From assembly GCA_011634665.1 (NCBI GenBank), contig WAEK01000001.1, positions 1-64,000 of the forward strand: a DNA stretch of 64,000 nt. Reading direction: 5' to 3'. The DNA comes from Mortierella sp. BCC40632. Lineage: Eukaryota; Mortierellomycota; Mortierellomycetes; Mortierellales; Mortierellaceae. A model generated the notes under the pieces. The model did not search any database. It was not told the origin of the DNA and saw only the letters and a program-made list of their open reading frames with translations. How positions within the stretch are numbered: position 1 is the stretch's first letter; each line of letters opens with the position of its first letter. Of this stretch, positions 21,430-33,926 are shown piece after piece. Both the position numbers and the translations under genes were made by a program.

Positions 21430-21489
21430 AATCTCACTATTCCAGCGGAAACAGATTGTTATAAAAAAAAAAAAAAAAAGAAAAAAAAA
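21430..21489 (+). repeat. Family-B retroposon 3' end with polyA
   Basis: The sequence ctattccagcggaaacagat is followed by tgttat and a run of A. The same end occurs on the minus strand at 14146-14200 and 38078-38115. No flanking duplication was found for this copy. Confidence 0.6.
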
Positions 21490-21839
21490 GACTATCATTT
21501 TCCAATAAAAAAAAAAATTTCCAATAAATTCATGTGTGCGGAAGAGTGCTCTTTTACACAGAACGACCAGAAGATGTGTGGTATCGAAGGTATATATTTC
21601 TAATTCTATTTTTCCCTTCTCTTTTTTCTATTCTTTTTCTTCACTTTTTGGCTGTCAATCCATAGGGTAGATGATCCAAAGCAATGGCAATAGGCAATAG
21701 GTATCATGGAACGAATACAAACACACAGGCACAAGTGCAGAGGGAGACAAAAAAAAAAAGAAAAAGAAAAAGAAAAAGAAAGAAGGACGGAGCTGTGTGT
21801 TGGGTGTAGAGAGGGAGGGAGAGATGGGGAGGATCTAAT

Positions 21840-24800
21840 TTACATGATGGTGCACACGCAGCTCACATCACTTTCTGGTTTGATTCTGGCAACCTTGTTG
21901 TCGCTGCCATACGTTCCCTCCGTTTGCGCCTTGGACATATTGGTCCTGCCATAAGACTCTTGAGTTCCAGCTCTTTCGGTGTATGTGGCCGAAGGCTCGG
22001 AGGATCCATTGGGCGTGGTGACTACTGTAGCGCCTCCAACGCTTGGTGTGGTCAGTGTTCCTGGAATAGGTCTAATTTGGATGGAGTGCACAGCTCCCGG
22101 TTTGGTATCTTTGTGCCGGTAATACAACGTTTGACGCTCCTTGACATATCGCCAGTCGCCATCGCTCACAAGAAACTCCATCTGCACATTCTCGTAATGA
22201 TATGACGGCACGAAAATCTCTGTCTCGAATGCCAACACAGTTCCATCAGGGGGGTGGCCGATCCACGAAGGGCTGTCATCAGGGCTCAAATCTGGAATTC
22301 TAGGTGTTTTTGTTTCTGTTGTACTATTACCAGTCTCGTCTGGTAGAGATACGTGAACAACTGGGACAGGAGCTTGAATGTAGTTACAGAAACGGAACGT
22401 GAACTGAAGGGTTGAAATGTTGAACTCTGTCGAGATTGGTTCTCCTGCAACTTTGGCCGCATATGGACGCTAATCGAGACCAAGATCGAGAGTTTAGAAG
22501 CTGTTTAGTAAATTTTGGAGTTCACTCGATAGAACACAGTTGGCCAGTTGTAGAGGTTAGAACGGGGGCGATAAAAAAAAAAAAAAAAAAAAACTTACGA
22601 CAACAGCATCTAATGCACGACCGCCAATATGTGCTGGACTATCGCGACCATCATCAGAACTCTCGTTCATAAAGCAAAAGTATGACCGATCAAAGGGTGA
22701 ATCTGCCGGGATCTTTTCCTCGTTCGACGATCTGATGTCAATTTCGTCCCATTTTGTATCCTGTGTTGCTTGAGGGAGTTTGTCTATCTGGGCTAAAGCC
22801 AGCGCTGACTTCTTATCGACACTATCTCCGTTGGGGCGTTGAATGTGCATTTTTTCAGAGAAATCAGCTGTTGAGCTGGCTGCTCGCTTCATGACCTCTT
22901 TGGCGAAGCTAGGCGCCTGTTGACGAAGTGTGGGTGAGCGAGAGTCGATGCTCGGTGATTTGGGTCTATTGGGATCAGGGGAGCCCTGTGGGGAATCGAG
23001 TGAAAAAATTGAAAAGTCCTCTCCATTCCAGTGATCGCCGTACCGATTGTCGTTGGTCGCATTGTAGTTCCATAGTCTAAAGCAAAATGAGTAGCATTAG
23101 GTGTCTTTGGTTAGATGATTGGGAAGTAGGTTCACAGTCCATGCGCACAACGCTATCGCAACCGAGTCTGCATTACGTGAAACTAAGAAGATTGGCTTCT
23201 AAAGAAGAGAGAACGGCATCCAGAAATCTAGTGTGGTGACTATAATCCCCGTTTGCAAAGGCCTTTCTTTGGTTGATATCCATTGGAATACCGCACTCTC
23301 CGATCAGGCATGGTTTGTTCCCGACGTTCTGTAGACCGGTGTTAAGAATGTTGGAGATTTGGCCGCGATAGTTCTTTCTTGCGCCCTTTAGTCCAAAGTA
23401 TGTAGCAGAGAAAACATTTTTGCCCTAGTGATCAATTTAATCAATTACCAAAACTAGGTTAGCCCCGATGCACATTTGTATGTCGGTCTTATCTCACGGA
23501 GAAATACAAAATAATCCTCTGGCTCAGATGGAGGAGGGGTGATGTTAGCAATCTAATGACCTTACCTTGCTAAGTCCCTGAACGTCATGCGTGATGCGAC
23601 CATCAAACGCCTTGTTAAAGAGTGAGTGAAGGTCGTACCAGTGTGGCGCATAAACAACATTTTCCTCATGATCCCCAGGTCCCCAAATAGGTGGTGGTTC
23701 GTTGGGGATGGGTTCAACAAAGACAAATGCCGATGGGATAACACTCTGAACAGCCTGTGCGTACCGTCCCATAAAGTTAAGATAGAACCGGGAAAAGTCA
23801 ATCTTTTGGCCTGTGGCAGGGTGAGTGGTAAAGTAGTCGGGTCTGTCCAGTTGAGGTTGGTTTGTCTTTGGATTGACGCTCCAGACTCCATGTTGCTTCC
23901 ACAAACACTCGCCATCGAGCCAGGCTGACACTTGCTCGGTGTTGATCATTCGTGTTCGCTGCTTCTTTGTGGGAAATGGCCATGACTTGACCCAAACCTC
24001 GATAGGCATCGCTAAACCGTCGCCCAGAGCGAATGACTCGAGGGCAGAAGGCGAGTCGCCAAAGATCAAGTTGGAGTTGAATTCATATCGTTTCATGTTC
24101 TCCAGGCCGATGTATCCAGGACTGAGTAAATGCGAGTATCAAAAAGGGATGATTAGACATTCGTGTTTGTCCGTTCGGCCACTTTAAAGTTATATGAGAT
24201 CAAAATGCAGGCTGTCGCCTCGCATCACTCCACCTACTGAGGCTCATTCATGACTTCGAAGCCAATGACCGCATCGAGATGGCGGATTCGTCTAACCAAA
24301 GGGAGTGAGGGTTGTACAAAATTCACAACACACAACGCGTTAGAGTTAAGGATCTGTATACAGTGACAAAACAAGTGAGTAGAGATGGGAACCTACTTTG
24401 CTAGATGATGGTAGCACTGAAGGTATCTGTTTTGGAGGAACTGTTGGATGGATTCTCCTTGGTACATCTTTTTAGGCGCAAAAATATCTCCAGCCCAAAA
24501 GAGAGTGAACATTGTGCTGGCAGCAAGCTTTGTGTAATTTGTTGGCCAGACCATAGGTGGTGAGTCTCCTGGGAATTGGTTTGTGTTATGGACATATGCT
24601 GCTCCTGTTGCCTTGAACTTTGTGATATCAAGGCCTGCTGCCTCGAATGTCCATCCTGGGGCACCTGAACCTCCCGAAAACCTTGACCAGCAGTCCTGGT
24701 GTGGATCGATGAAGCACTTGATGCCATACTTTGGCATTAGCTCAATGAGCTCGACGATCGAGTCGATGTATTCCTCGTCGTAGATTCCACTATTTGAGTT

Positions 24801-26204
24801 GGCAACAAGAGGGTGGTGAGTGAGGGCGCTGGTTGATCCTGTTGCAAACTGCCCTTTTTTAGGCTAGACATGGGCCATGGTGTGATAGAGTCAGCCCATT
24901 CTTCCGAGGCAGCAAGAGAGAGGCACACGCACATGCCCCTTCTGAGTCTTTTTTCTCTCTCTCTCTCTTTTTTTTTTCTTTGGAGCTCTCAGCGAACATC
25001 ACAGAGTGTAAATTATTATGAAGTATAAATAACACAGGGAGAGAAAGAGAGAGAGAGAGAGATAGAGAGAGAGGGTGACAAAAAAGATTCCTGTTCTTGC
25101 ACAGATCTGGGTTAGAGAGCAAAACGAGAATAGGCTTTTCCTCGTCTCTCACCAGATGTCCGTCATGCAGTCGGACGGTAGTGGCCCTCTGAGAAAAAAG
25201 AGTGCTCTGTCGGAGCATCTCTTGGAGCGTCTGGCGAGCAGTCTCTGGGCCACGTTTAGGTGGGGCTACAGAAACAATAATAGCCACCAGAACCAAAGTC
25301 TCGTCTGATTGTCCGCTCGTCTGCTGCGAGAGGAAGAGGAGGAAGAGGAGAAGAAGAAGGGAAGGTGTGTGCGGATAGGTGTACATGAGCAACGCCGATG
25401 CTAAACTTACGGTCCAGAGTGCTCCAGTGCCTCCCATGGCACCAGTAGACGGACAAAGGTCAGGCCCCAGCGTTTCAGGCGTGAAAAGTGTTCATCAGCC
25501 TGATCGCGAGGAAAAGGCCGACCCAAGAAGCTGACTTCCCGGTGCTTGAAGAAGCCCTCGTTCAAGTGTGTGCTTCCGTTGGGTTTTGTCGGCAGCTTAG
25601 AGTTACCGCAGAGATTCACGCCTCGGAGCATCAGGGTTCTATTCTGAGAGTCTCGGAACCATCGTCCATGGGATGTGATCCTTCCGCCAGAATACCAGTC
25701 GTGTGCCTTTCCTGCGGGACGAAGAGAAGTGCCGCCGCCCGGCCGCTGCTCGTTGCTGCGTTGCTGACGTTGGCGGTGAGGCTGAGACTCGTCCTTGAAT
25801 GATGAGAATGGTTCTGTTGTTCGTTGTTCGTCTGTGGAGGAAGGGGGAGAGTCGAGCGAATCGCTGTCATCGTTCTGGAACGAGGAAGCATACGAGGACA
25901 TGGACGAGAATGAGGTGGAGTGCTTCAGTTCCTGAGCCTTCAGGTGGTGAGGACGAAAGGCCATGATGGGGATTGGAGCGGTAGTGCCTGTGGTCTCAGC
26001 AGACGTGGGTGTGGTTGGGTTAGGGGAGCAGGCAGCATCCTCCTCGCACTGGATTGACATTGGCAGGGATGTGGATGTGGATGGAGGATGAACTGAAGGC
26101 AGAGATGGTAGGGAATGGGCAAAGGGTGGAGAAAAGATTGACCAGGGAAGGATGAAGGGATGAGGATAACTAAGAGCGAGTTTAAGTTTATGAGGTTGAC
26201 CCAA
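21840..26204 (-). CDS. GH5_12-type beta-glucosidase (EGCrP/Egh1-like) with CaaX end
   Basis: Seven exons: 26204-25411, 24789-24397, 24291-24238, 24121-23566, 23424-23177, 23076-22599, 22469-21840; 1050 codons from the first ATG, 1002 from the ATG at 26060. After a Ser-rich N-terminus comes a GH5 barrel with GRWFRD, LRGVNLCGNSKLP, FIDPHQDCWSR, the acid/base Glu in FEVMNEPH (spanning exons 3-4) and the nucleophile in LIGECGIP, then TLWNYNATND. This matches fungal endoglycoceramidase-related enzymes and ergosteryl-beta-glucosidase (Egh1), which remove glucose from sterol glucosides or glucosylceramide inside the cell. There is no signal peptide. A C-terminal beta-type domain follows, and the protein ends SCVCTIM, a CaaX box, suggesting farnesylation and attachment to the cytosolic membrane face. 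Intron 1 is 621 bp. Intron 6 has about 22 U right after the donor. Substrate is an inference from family. Confidence 0.85.
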
Positions 26205-26300
26205 TCAGGGTTGACTGATAAAACAGTGGGGGGGAGAGAGGAGAGGAGAGGAGAAGTGAGGCAGATGGTTATAGATGGATGAAGAGACAGAGACAGAGAC

Positions 26301-26337
<37 letters not shown>

Positions 26338-27242
26338 AGGAGAAGGAGAGGGAGACTGAAGAAGCAGGAGGAGAGGAAGAAGAGGAAGAAGAAAAAGAAA
26401 AAGAAAAAAAAAAGAAAAGTGCAAGAAAAGAAAAAAAAGAAGAAAATCCAACAGCCGCTACAATGGAGATGAAGAATGAGAAGGACAATGCCAAATCCTA
26501 ATCGATTCAGGGCCGTCGGCTTCCCCGACGGGCTTCCGTTACCCAATCGCGGTGGAGGTGCGTTTTGAATTCATATCAGGCTCGCGCCCAATGAGATCGA
26601 TGGGATGCAGTAATCCTCTCGCGTCCCCTCTGTAAGCCCGCAGGCTATGCTCGGACATGGACAGGCGACTGTCCAAAACGAGGAGAGTGTTGTATTCAGA
26701 CAAAAAGAGCAAACGGAGACAAACTACTCTCTCCCACCTTGCATGTCGCTGGTCATCCGGGTCACTTGAGCACACTTTTTTGAACAAAGAGGGCGGAACG
26801 GGCGTAGCGTTTCTGCCCCAGGCACAAGCCATTTTTATTTTGCGTCGGCTGTTCGTTTTTTATGCTGGTTAGAACAGTCAGCCTCTCACGCTTTGTCATT
26901 TTCCTCTTGAAGTGGCGAGTACCACATAGCCTCCTGCTTCTGCTGTGTGTCGGAAAAAACTATGCCATTAATTATTCCCTACATCTTGTTCAAACAGCCC
27001 ACATACTCATTCCCTCTCTCTCCTCTCTTGTTAAACTGTGCCTGCACGGTTGTAGAAGAGACAAGGAGAGCAGAGATCGCCCCTCGCTTCCGTCGAAAAC
27101 TGTTGTGCACATTAGGGGTGTCTGTTATTGATAAATCCGGATCTTGGTTCATGCAGCGATTGTTGGCTGCCGCTCTTGGTAGACTGGTATCTTGCCTCTG
27201 CCTACTTGTCAGTAGAGTTCCTCATAGACTGTGGCCGTCCTA
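26205..27242. other. Intergenic; GA/CT microsatellite leader region
   Basis: 26280-26335 is (GA)n on the plus strand, that is (CT)n in the sense of the GH5 gene just downstream, followed by a purine-rich stretch to 26440. No gene between 26450 and 27242. Confidence 0.5.
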
Positions 27243-29086
27243 TTACTCCCACCGCACTTGTGCCAATCGCCTCTTTTTGACAATCTCTATCGTACCAACG
27301 ACAAGGAAGATTACCCCAAGTATACAGCCTGTCGGGATCATCAGACGAGGGTTCTTGTAAAATGGTACAAACGGATGTGGTGGATACTGTCCGTCAAAAC
27401 GACCCTCGCTATCGTACCCATAGCCATAGTCGCCGTTAACTCCTGGAGTTATGTAGGGTCCCCTATGAAGTCGAGATGGGCCATAACCTGGCGGCGGCCA
27501 GGACTGTGTTGCGTTGGTTGTTGAGTCTAAGAGCCCGTAGGCATAGAAATTGTACAGCAAAGGCATTGTCCATGTTAGTTCATATAGTGTGGGCAAGACC
27601 GCAACATTCAAGCAAGCAGCAAAAGAACTAAACCATTACAGCACTGAATGTCGATATAGTCGATCAGGAGCTCATATTTTTGGTCAGGTCGCGACCAATC
27701 TGTAGGAGATCCGGCCCAGACTGCTGTGCCGTTGGAGCCTTGACCTCCATCCCAAATACCAAGCTGAATTCTGGCTGGTGTTGAAGGGAACTTTTTCCGT
27801 TTCTGGTTCATGCCAGGATCAATTACAATGGCCGACACGCCTTTTCCATAAATATCTTCGCCCTCACCAATGTCATCAAAGTCGACATCCTTTGTTTCGT
27901 TCCTGAAGAGGCTGCGGATGACTATTCCATCCACTCTCCAGATGATATGCTCTGGCATCCACTCAATTTCGTATATGTGAAAGTCCATCGCCGTGTTCAT
28001 TCCCAAAGGTACTTTGGCAATATTGTTGTAGTCGACCAGATCTGTTGAGATAGTGGGAGGAGTTCTGTAATAAAAGTTTGTCTGGGCCTCGGAAGGGTCA
28101 CGTCCCACAATCTCAAAATCAATCTCGTCCCCAGGATCTTCGTTGCGTACAATGAATGCACTGACAACTCCTGGAGAAGAGGAGCCTGTCTTTATCCGAG
28201 CTGTTACCTTTCCGTACAGCATAAATCGCGTTGTCGAAACGGCGGACCCAAGACCCTGTGGCCTTCCATACTCATTTGGGGAATGATCAAGAGACATGGA
28301 AATTCTGAGGATTGAGTCTTCTACTATTACTGCTGCAGGATTGTAATCTGCCGCTGTGGGACAATAGAAAGGTAATAATAGGGTTAGTGCTAGTATCTTT
28401 TCGTTGGGCTAAAGGCAAGCGTCGTTTTGGAGGCGAGCTCGTGATGGACATACTAAAGTCAAAGTCGAAAGGATTGCCATTGTATTCCTGGCTCCCTGCC
28501 AACTTTGGACTGATAAAATCCTAAAGGAGCGGATGTGTAGAAAAGAGGAGAATAAAGGGTCAGTTAAGACCATCACACTTGGTAACGAAAAAAAAAAAAG
28601 TCGTTGCCGTTGTTGATCTCACTCTTGGTCTTTACTTCATGCAAGTTGACGCAAGTCGCGACAGGGAAGCAGCTTGTCTCCTTCCAAGAGTTTTTTGGTT
28701 CACATCCTGTGGAGCAAAATCGCGGATTGTCTATGGACCAATTGTGTCATCGGTAACAAGTAAGCGATTAGCCTATCGTTGTTGGCTAAAGGCAAGGTCC
28801 GCGCGTTGAATGTAGTAAAGTCGAGGTAGTGTGGCTATGTACCTGAGCAATATCCGTTCAAGCAGCATGGAGCATAGTCGGGACATCTACCACCCCCTGG
28901 ATGGAACCGACATGATCCTTCTGTAGAATTTCCAGTAGTGCCATTAGCGTTATCCGAAGGATTGAAGTAAATAGGTGGAGGTGTAGGGGTATCGGCAGCA
29001 GCAGGTAAACCAAAGGAGTTTCGAATAAGAAAAGTGAGCGTAATGGGTAACGCTGCTAAGGTGATGAGGAGATGCACTCGAGTCAT
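27243..29086 (-). CDS. GH16 Crh-type cell-wall transglycosylase, membrane-anchored
   Basis: Five exons: 29086-28843, 28730-28579, 28520-28454, 28353-27634, 27526-27243; 488 codons. A signal peptide (about residues 1-26) is followed by a small Cys-rich module (CRFHPGGGRC ... CCLNGYC ... CSTGCEPKNSW) as in chitin-binding Crh proteins. The GH16 domain has the catalytic motif DEIDFE (two Glu flanking Asp) in exon 4 and IWRVDG and LGIWDGG strands. Crh enzymes join chitin to beta-glucan in the wall. The C-terminus is not a GPI signal: a hydrophobic segment (TGCILGVIFLVVGTIEI) is followed by KKRRLAQVRWE, a type I membrane anchor. The exon 2 end is the least certain border, because 12 T encode a Phe run just before the donor. 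Confidence 0.88.
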
Positions 29087-29717
29087 ATCTACGATTCAGA
29101 TGAAAGGAACATTAATTTTGATGTGTGGTCAGCAGGTCAAAGGGGAGAAAAAGAGAGAAATAGCAAACCGCAGCAACGAGTGTCTGAGGGCCGATATGCA
29201 GTGGACAGAAGCGACAGTAAAGGAATGTTTTCAGACTTCATGTATCAACAATCAATTTGTCCTATAAGGAATACGCTGGGCTGGTCGTGTGGAGATTAGG
29301 ATCCAGAGATCCAGGACAGGAACGAATGATAACCAAAGAAGAGGGAGAGAGAGCGAGAGCGAGAGCGAGAGCGAGAGCGAGAGCGACAATAACAACGAAC
29401 TAAGAGGGAACGACTAAATGCTGGCATGTCCTAGGGAGGTATACTTCCGAATGGAAAGTTGGACTCTGCGCCCAATAGCTCCGTTGAAGGGTCTTTGTAC
29501 TGCTCCGTGCTACGGGAGAACTCGTCGTCTGGGCGAAAGCCGTTTCTTACCCCAGAATAGAGATCTGTTTCATTCTTGTCTCCGTGCCTTTTAGGCACTG
29601 AGAAAAGGCTACAATCATTGAGCATCCCTCAAGAGGCTCTATTATTACTTAAGCAAAGTCTAGTAGAAATGGATGCCTCAGACACATAAGGAAGCTTGCA
29701 GTTTATTTTCATTTGGA
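29087..29717. other. Intergenic with gagagc hexamer array
   Basis: 29350-29386 is (gagagc)n, a CT-rich run in the sense of the GH16 gene about 260 bp downstream. Nothing coding was recognised. Confidence 0.5.
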
Positions 29718-31221
29718 TTAAGCCAACATCTGCAACAAGTAGTCGCCAGCAATTCCACTGAATACAAGTGCTCCGGTCCACTTGTTGCTTGCAAACTTGC
29801 TCCAGCAGTCTGCAGGCTTTTCATAGTCGACAGTTCTCAGTTGCCATGCCAAATGGGCCGCAGCACCACCCACGGACAACGCATAGAAGAGGGGTCCCTG
29901 GTCGTTCATATACCCTGCAAGGGCCAGCATTGAGACCATTCCAGTCGAGAAGGCTGCCAAGAACTCGGGCGTCTTTTCTCCAAATCGAAGAGCGGTTGAT
30001 TTAACACCCACCTTGACATCATCCCGCTTATCCTGATGAGCATAAATCGTGTCATAGACAAGAGTCCAGCAGACGCCCGATGCATACAAGGGGAGCGCCA
30101 CTTCCCAGTTAGCAGCGCCCAGCATTGCTGAGGATCCCAGGAGGGCACCCCAGTTAAAGGCAAGGCCTAGCACCACTTGAGGCCAGTAGGTAACTCGTTT
30201 CATGGCTGGATAAGTTACAACAAGTGACAGCGACGATGCTCCCAAAAGAATGCTATCGTGAACAAGCCGGTTAGCTCATAGTTCTATTATCACGGCTCTA
30301 CTGGTTTGCGGACAAACTGGAGTCCTTCGTGATCAAGAGTTGAGCATACCTATACAAGTTGAGTTGGGTCAGAACAGCCAACCCGGCTGAGAGCTGCAGA
30401 CCAAGGAAGGCTACTGCTTGGGCTGGAGTGATCGCACCAGAAGCCAAGGGTCGCACCTTGGTCCTCTCGACCATCTTATCAATGTTGCGGTCCCAGAGAT
30501 CATTGATCGTGCATCCAGCTCCACGCATAATGATGGCTCCTGTGCCAAAGAGTCCAATCGTATACAGTGTCGACGAGAGAGGCAGGTGAGCTCCATAGGA
30601 TGCCATTGTAATTCCCCATGCTATAGGACCAAACCACAATTTTAGTGTACTGGTTCATTTTGTAGACATTCATCTCTTTGGGTGTACATGGTCTGTTAGC
30701 ATCTGGAACATACCACAGGGCCAGAACAACAACCATGTTCCAATGGGTTTATCAATACGTGTCAAATATAGGTAGGGCTGGATAGAGGGAGGAAGGCGAT
30801 CTAACCACGTTCCTGGATTGACTAATGCAGGCTGCTTTTCCTGTTGGTCTTTTTCCTGGCCCTGTGTTGGTACCGAGTTACTCTGAGTAGTAAAGAGTTG
30901 TTTGGCCCCCTGAGGCTCCGAGAGGAGAGACGATCGCCAATCATGCCTCTGCTGATAGTAGTTTAAAACGGTCCTACACGAATCCGAGGTTTTGAGGTAG
31001 TTGGTACGGAGGACTGAACGAGACGCATGGCGGGCTAGCTGTCGAAATGGACGAACTTGTGTAGCTTCCGTGATGAATCCATAGGCCACTGCGAAGGATC
31101 CAGAAATGGGATGACGTTGATCAAGACTCTTGCTCACAACTTTGGATGAAAAAGCCTGTTGGATGCTGATGGCGTTAGTACCGGACCGGCGCCAAAAAGT
31201 TGATCCTGCAAAGGGCAGCAT
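29718..31221 (-). CDS. COQ2: 4-hydroxybenzoate polyprenyltransferase, ubiquinone synthesis
   Basis: Three exons: 31221-30714, 30620-30350, 30252-29718; 437 codons. The first 130 residues are basic and Ser/Gln-rich, with a mitochondrial presequence at the start. The UbiA domain follows: [14 protein letters not shown], the first Asp-rich motif [16 protein letters not shown] with RPLASG, and the second motif [12 protein letters not shown] followed by VKS. These aspartates hold Mg-diphosphate. About eight membrane helices are visible. The enzyme attaches the polyprenyl tail to 4-hydroxybenzoate in the mitochondrial inner membrane, the first membrane step of coenzyme Q synthesis. Its start lies only 95 bp after the stop of the helicase gene on the same strand. 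Confidence 0.95.
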
Positions 31222-31316
31222 TATGACGACGAGCGATTCTGATTCCGGCTGGACACAAAAGAGGGGAGGGAGGAAGAGGAGCTGAAATACAGCAAGGACT
31301 GCTGCTTCTTTTCCCG

Positions 31317-33394
31317 CTAAAGTCTCCGCTGTTTATTACGATCACCTTCTCTTTCTCCACTGCCTAGCCTTCTTTTTGGTGGCAACGGTGGCGCTGACTT
31401 TGTCTGAACCTTCGGTCCTGGGTTCTGACTATTAGTTTGCTTACTTGAACCGATTGTCGCCTTTCCTACAGAGCTCTCGATAACAAGTCTTTTCAACTGT
31501 GGAGGAAGAGGTGTTACCCGTTCTATGCCAAGACCATTAAGCATGTTTGCAAACTCGGATAGAAGAGATCGGTGATCTTCGTTAATGAATGTAATAGCCC
31601 ACGCCATACCACCGAGCTTCGGACCCTTTCGAAGACCGACCGAAGCTTTTGTTGCAATGTCTGGATTCGCTCGACCGACACGATGAATATATTCCTGAAT
31701 GGTTGGAGCCATATCAAAGTTAATGACAGTTGCTACCTGGAGATTCAGTCCTCGAGCCAAGAGACCTGTAGCCACAACTACAGATGTAGTCCCATCCGAC
31801 AGCGAATTGATGACAGAGGTTCTCTCGTCTTGACACTTCTCGCCGTGGATCGAGGTGGTAATTATTCCTGGGCATTTCAGTTGGATAGCCTTTGCCAGAA
31901 GATCGGCACCTACACGCGACTCTACAAAAATCAACACAGGAGGCCGAAAATAGTTCTTGTCACGAAGAAGAGAAAAGAGTTGATTCTTCTTGGACTTGTT
32001 CTCTACCCAGAGGATTGTCTGCTTGATCTTGGAGGAAGGTGAAAAGACATCGTCGTGTGTGTGTGCTGTCTTAGATGGCAACGGCGACGACTCTACATCT
32101 GTAACGCTCGAAGGATCAAAGACTGTGATTTGCAGCGGATCTGTTAGGTATTGCATCGTCATCTTTTGGACTTGGCGTGGAATGGTAGCCGAGCACATGA
32201 TGGTTTGTCGTCCATTGAGTGGTTCCGGAAGGATATCTAGTAGCCGTTTCACTTGCTTCCCGAATCCCATACTGAACATCATATCGACCTCATCAAGAAC
32301 CAGACAAAACACATTTGAGAATGATATTTCTGGGTGCTTCGCCATAATGTCTACCAGACGTCCTGGGGTGGCGACTGCAATTTGAATGTTTTGTCTTAGC
32401 CGATAAACCTGGTTCACCATTGCTTGTCCACCCACCAAAAGTGCGGTTAACATGTTGGGCATTCCTCGGACCATTTGTTTGATGTTGCTCTCGATCTGCA
32501 TTGCCAACTCTCTTGTGGGCGTAAAAATGATCGCAAAAGGTCCTTGGACAGGATCTGTAGACGGGATGCTCCTGCAGTAGACTTGAGAGAGTCCATAGAC
32601 ATGGTTCAGTACTGGGATAAGAAAGCTAGCCGTTTTTCCTGCTCCTGTCGCAGCTGATATCAGCATATCACGACCCAAGAGTCCTGCCGGAATGGCTTGC
32701 GTCTGTGCAGAGGTTGGTTGATTATATCCATTTTCCAGCAGGTTAAGATGAAGTCTCGGGGGGAGCTTGCATTCGTCGAAGGATTCGATTGGTGGCGGAA
32801 TATGCTTTCCTTGAACCTGGATGTGTTGCTGAGATCGAAGGTCTGCGGCTTCCTTTGCAGTCATTGCCAACATTCTTGGCGACTTGGTATATCCTGTAAT
32901 GCTACATATCATCCTTGAGCTTTGATATTGCGGCTTTGAGAGAGATCGAGGGTGGTGCTCTGCAAGAGAGGTAGGTGGAAGACCATTCTCTGCCCCCGTC
33001 TCCGTACTACATCCATTAGAAAGATAGTTTTATGCGAGGTTAAGAAAGAGATTGCCACCATTCTTCTTTAGATTCTGAGCCTCATGCCTTACCATTGGGT
33101 GAAGTGCAGTTGGCCCGCATTCGAGAAGTGCGCGTCTTTTGGCTGACTTAGAGGAACAGTTGGATTGTCATTATTCCATGTCTCGGAGACTGCCCATGCC
33201 GATGAAGTTGGAATGCCTAGGTCTTTTTGTTGTTGGGTTTCGACTGGCTGGACTGGGCCAGGTCCACAAGAAGGAAGAAGGAGTGCAGGCGCTGGAAGGT
33301 TCTGAGTAGAGGACGCTTTCCTGACTTCAGCAAGAGTCGGCAGGTTAGTCCGGATGGCGCCCTTCTGGCGACTAACGCTCCTTGGAACAAACAT
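31317..33394 (-). CDS. DEAD-box RNA helicase, DDX59-like
   Basis: Two exons: 33394-33093 and 33006-31317; 663 codons. After a low-complexity N-terminus come the Q motif (GYNQPTSAQTQAIP), motif I AATGAGKT, Ia PTRELAMQ, Ib TPGRL, motif II DEVD in place of DEAD, motif III SAT, IV VLIFVESR, V ATGLLARGLNL and VI YIHRVGRANP. The spacing and the N-terminal sequence around MICSITGYTKS resemble DDX59. I do not see the Cys/His zinc finger that vertebrate DDX59 carries. Two motifs are odd: V has Asn where Asp is usual, and VI lacks the second Arg and is followed by about 20 extra residues before GMAWAITFINED. A missed intron there was tested, but no in-phase GT-AG pair was found. Confidence 0.85.
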
Positions 33395-33926
33395 GGGATC
33401 GTATCAAAAGCATGGCTTGACTCCAGGAGGATGAGGCATTGGAAAATTGTGAAAGAGAAAGGAACAACAGAAGAAAGTGAGATCTAATGTGACCTCTTCT
33501 TGGATCAACAAAAGAAAAAAAGGCGCCCCCGTCTTCCGCACCCCTCTTTCCACTGTCTTCCCCACCCCGTGTTTTGTATTTCATTTCTTACCTCTCTTTC
33601 TCAATTCATCTGCTCCTCCCGTCGTTCCCACCCTTTTCTTACCAGACACCCATTCCCGCAACACACCGTTTTTCTCCCACCAGCTGTGGTTTGAATGCAT
33701 CGGCATTTCCTGTCCAGCTTGTAGCCGACACTTCAATTTTGCACCATCTTCAGGGCAGGACACGAGTGGTTGTACCTCTTTCTCGAACTCTGTTTCCTTC
33801 ATTGGCTCTTTTTGTGCATGGCCATTGGTCAAACGAGAAACCGGACGAACAAGCAACAACAAGCACCCAGGGCTAGCGTTCGTCTGATAGTTGTTCTCGA
33901 GCAGCTTCCCAAAGGAATAGCACCTA
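33395..33926. promoter_or_regulatory. Divergent promoter region, helicase (-) and Ser-rich gene (+)
   Basis: 532 bp separate the two start codons. The plus-strand half is C/T-rich (33530-33690), as in other leaders in this window. No clear TATA box on either side. Confidence 0.5.

Noticed and set aside
24859..25437. A 192-codon minus frame
   Set aside because: It lies in the 621-bp first intron of the GH5 gene and overlaps its exon 1 in another frame. The composition is CT-repeat driven.
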